DNA of 7,284 nt from positions 1 to 7,284 of the forward strand of contig JAKSDN010000452.1 in NCBI GenBank assembly GCA_022360075.1, read 5' to 3'. The translations under genes and the position numbers were made by a program. This document shows, in pieces, positions 6,313-7,284 of the stretch. The notes under the pieces were generated by a model. That model worked only from the letters and a program-made list of their open reading frames with translations. It did not search any database and was not told the DNA's origin. Within the stretch, counting starts at the first letter, position 1, and every line of letters starts with the position of its first letter. The stretch is from Kiloniellales bacterium (lineage in GTDB: Bacteria; Pseudomonadota; Alphaproteobacteria; Kiloniellales; JAKSDN01).

Positions 6313-6840
6313 CTAGGCCGCGCTGCGGCCGGCCTCCGCGTCGATCTCCAGGTTGAGGGCGACTGGCGTCTGGTTGCGCAGGATGTCGAGCACCGGACAG
6401 TGGCGGTCGACCTCGGCCTTGAGCCGGGCGAGGTCGTCGTCGCTGGCTGGGCTGTTGAGCGTGACCTTGGCCTTGATCGCGGTGTAGCCGGGCCGGACGT
6501 CGTCGTCGACGGCGAAGAAGCCGCTGAGATCGAGATCGCCCTCGATCTGCACCGATACGCCGTCGAGCGGGATCTCGAGCCTGTCGGCGTAAAGCCGGTA
6601 GGTGATCTCCTGGCAGGCGGCCAGGCTGGCCAGCACCAGCTCCACCGGGTTGGGGCCCTGATCGCTGCCGGCGAGGCTCGGCGGCTCGTCGACCAGCAGC
6701 TTGAAGTCGCGGATCGAGACCTCGCTGCACAGGCCCTCGATCTGCCGGCTTTCGGCGGCGAAGGTAACCTTGCCTTCCTGCGGGGCCTGCTTCAGACCGG
6801 CGCTGAAGTCGTCGACGATGGCCTTGTAGGACTGGGTCAT
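6313..6840 (-). CDS. OsmC-family redox protein
   Basis: A 175-residue cytoplasmic protein of the OsmC/Ohr superfamily, whose members reduce organic or other peroxides with a reactive cysteine pair. The conserved core is visible: DEPPSLAGSDQGPNPVELVLASLAACQEITYRLYA carries the first cysteine, C76, in the central helix, and DRHCPVLDIL carries the second, C148. The Asp-Gln-Gly-Pro-Asn-Pro segment before the helix is typical of the YhfA-like branch rather than classical Ohr. An additional cysteine, C38, is not part of the family pair. There is no signal peptide. It has its own promoter and a structured leader and is followed by a hairpin, so it looks monocistronic. The physiological substrate cannot be assigned from sequence. 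Confidence 0.92.
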   Translation of the reverse strand: MTQSYKAIVDDFSAGLKQAPQEGKVTFAAESRQIEGLCSEVSIRDFKLLVDEPPSLAGSDQGPNPVELVLASLAACQEITYRLYADRLEIPLDGVSVQIEGDLDLSGFFAVDDDVRPGYTAIKAKVTLNSPASDDDLARLKAEVDRHCPVLDILRNQTPVALNLEIDAEAGRSAA

Positions 6841-6843
6841 GAG

Positions 6844-6861
6844 TCTGTTCTCCCAAACAGA
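6844..6861 (-). promoter_or_regulatory. Leader hairpin presenting the OsmC Shine-Dalgarno in its loop
   Basis: On the minus strand TCTGTT-TGGGAG-AACAGA forms a 6-base-pair inverted repeat whose loop is the GGGAG ribosome binding site, 9 bases before ATG 6840. It could expose the site to ribosomes, be controlled by a bound factor, or be a DNA operator for a repressor. The sequence is certain; the function is inferred. Confidence 0.5.
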
Positions 6862-6889
6862 AGACCGCCTCAGCGAAGCCGGGCGGTCT
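6862..6889 (-). promoter_or_regulatory. Second leader hairpin of the OsmC gene
   Basis: AGACCGCC and GGCGGTCT pair perfectly (8 base pairs) around a 12-base loop containing GCTTCGC. It abuts the Shine-Dalgarno hairpin with no gap, so the two could stack. It lies downstream of the predicted promoter and so in the OsmC 5' untranslated region. Confidence 0.5.
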
Positions 6890-6962
6890 CATGACTCGCC
6901 CCCGCTTTAGCCGCACTTTTAACGCGCCCGCAATCTGAGGCATCAAATCGGCGCGAGAACGT

Positions 6963-6992
6963 ATGAAAGCAGACAAACTTGGCCGCTGTCAA
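6963..6992 (-). promoter_or_regulatory. Sigma-70-type promoter for the OsmC gene
   Basis: On the minus strand a perfect TTGACA (6992-6987) is followed after 18 bases by TTTCAT (6968-6963), 4 of 6 matches to the -10 consensus. Transcription would start near 6955, leaving a leader of about 115 bases that includes both hairpins. Confidence 0.6.
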
Positions 6993-7027
6993 ACAGGATA
7001 GCCCCGAGCGCGCCGGAGCGCGGGCAT

Positions 7028-7284
7028 TCACTGCCGCTGAAACACCATCGCCGGGTCGTCGTCCGATTCGAGGCGGAGCGTGCGGCCCTCGTCGTCGATG
7101 ATGCAGCGGAAGGAGCCGAAGACCCCGTCGAAGATCACCTTGGTGAACTCGAGCTTGATGTACTCGATCGGCGAGGACCAGACGTTGGCGTGCGGCTCGT
7201 AGGCCCAGGAGACCGGATCGCCGGTTACCTGGGTGAAGCGGCAGGTCCCGGCGCAGGAGAGCTTGCCGTCGCCGTGAAAGGTCC
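7028..7284 (-). CDS. C-terminal part of an unrecognised protein
   Basis: Eighty-four residues plus a TGA stop (7030-7028) are visible; the start lies beyond the window. The fragment begins TFHGDGKLSCAGTCRFTQV and ends DDDPAMVFQRQ. It has three cysteines (fragment positions 10, 14 and 60), with a CAGTC pair spaced by three, and looks beta-rich (IEYIKLEFTKVIF, SFRCIIDDEGRTLRLE). I do not recognise the family. It is transcribed toward the OsmC gene but separated from it by a promoter, so it belongs to a different unit. The frame is supported by typical GC-rich codon use and by the lack of any stop. Confidence 0.7.
   Translation of the reverse strand, partial: TFHGDGKLSCAGTCRFTQVTGDPVSWAYEPHANVWSSPIEYIKLEFTKVIFDGVFGSFRCIIDDEGRTLRLESDDDPAMVFQRQ

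Noticed and set aside
6245..6976. 243-codon minus-strand frame overlapping the OsmC gene
   Set aside because: It overlaps OsmC in another frame and is Arg/Gln/Pro-rich low complexity; OsmC carries the family motifs.
7001..7025. GC-rich imperfect hairpin after the right-hand partial gene
   Set aside because: Pairing needs a multi-base bulge and there is no U-tract; it may terminate but is not strong enough to annotate.

Overview
The window is GC-rich (roughly two thirds G+C by eye), and every gene I can support lies on the minus strand. Codon use, the Gram-negative type of export signals, and the mix of a soluble PQQ-dependent alcohol dehydrogenase, an OmpR-type two-component system and an OsmC protein suggest an alphaproteobacterium. 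That is an inference from style; there is no rRNA or other marker gene.

Reading in the direction of transcription (right to left): (1) 7284-7028, the C-terminal 84 residues of an unrecognised protein. (2) 6840-6313, an OsmC-family redox protein behind a good sigma-70-type promoter, with a leader holding two abutting hairpins; the second puts the Shine-Dalgarno in its loop. A strong GC hairpin follows the gene. (3) 6181-3505, a tightly coupled three-gene unit: a small exported protein with a TTG start, a membrane sensor histidine kinase and an OmpR/PhoB-type response regulator, joined by ATGA and TGATG junctions. (4) A 239-base gap with a perfect 7+7 dyad. (5) 3265-1433, a periplasmic PQQ-dependent alcohol dehydrogenase without a haem domain, with Ca-type active-site residues. 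(6) After a strong intergenic hairpin, 1358-735, an exported pentapeptide-repeat protein. (7) 738 leftwards off the edge, an exported Sel1-repeat protein joined by a GTGA overlap.

The likely logic is that the kinase and regulator sense something in the periplasm, perhaps through or together with the small exported protein encoded first in their operon. They may control the adjacent dehydrogenase cassette. Four of the products (small protein, dehydrogenase, pentapeptide protein, Sel1 protein) carry export signals, so this is largely a periplasmic gene neighbourhood. No cytochrome c partner, PQQ biosynthesis gene, mobile element, tRNA, rRNA or CRISPR array is visible. I found no feature that proves a new system. 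The least ordinary items are the dehydrogenase/pentapeptide/Sel1 cassette and the exported protein coupled to the sensor kinase.
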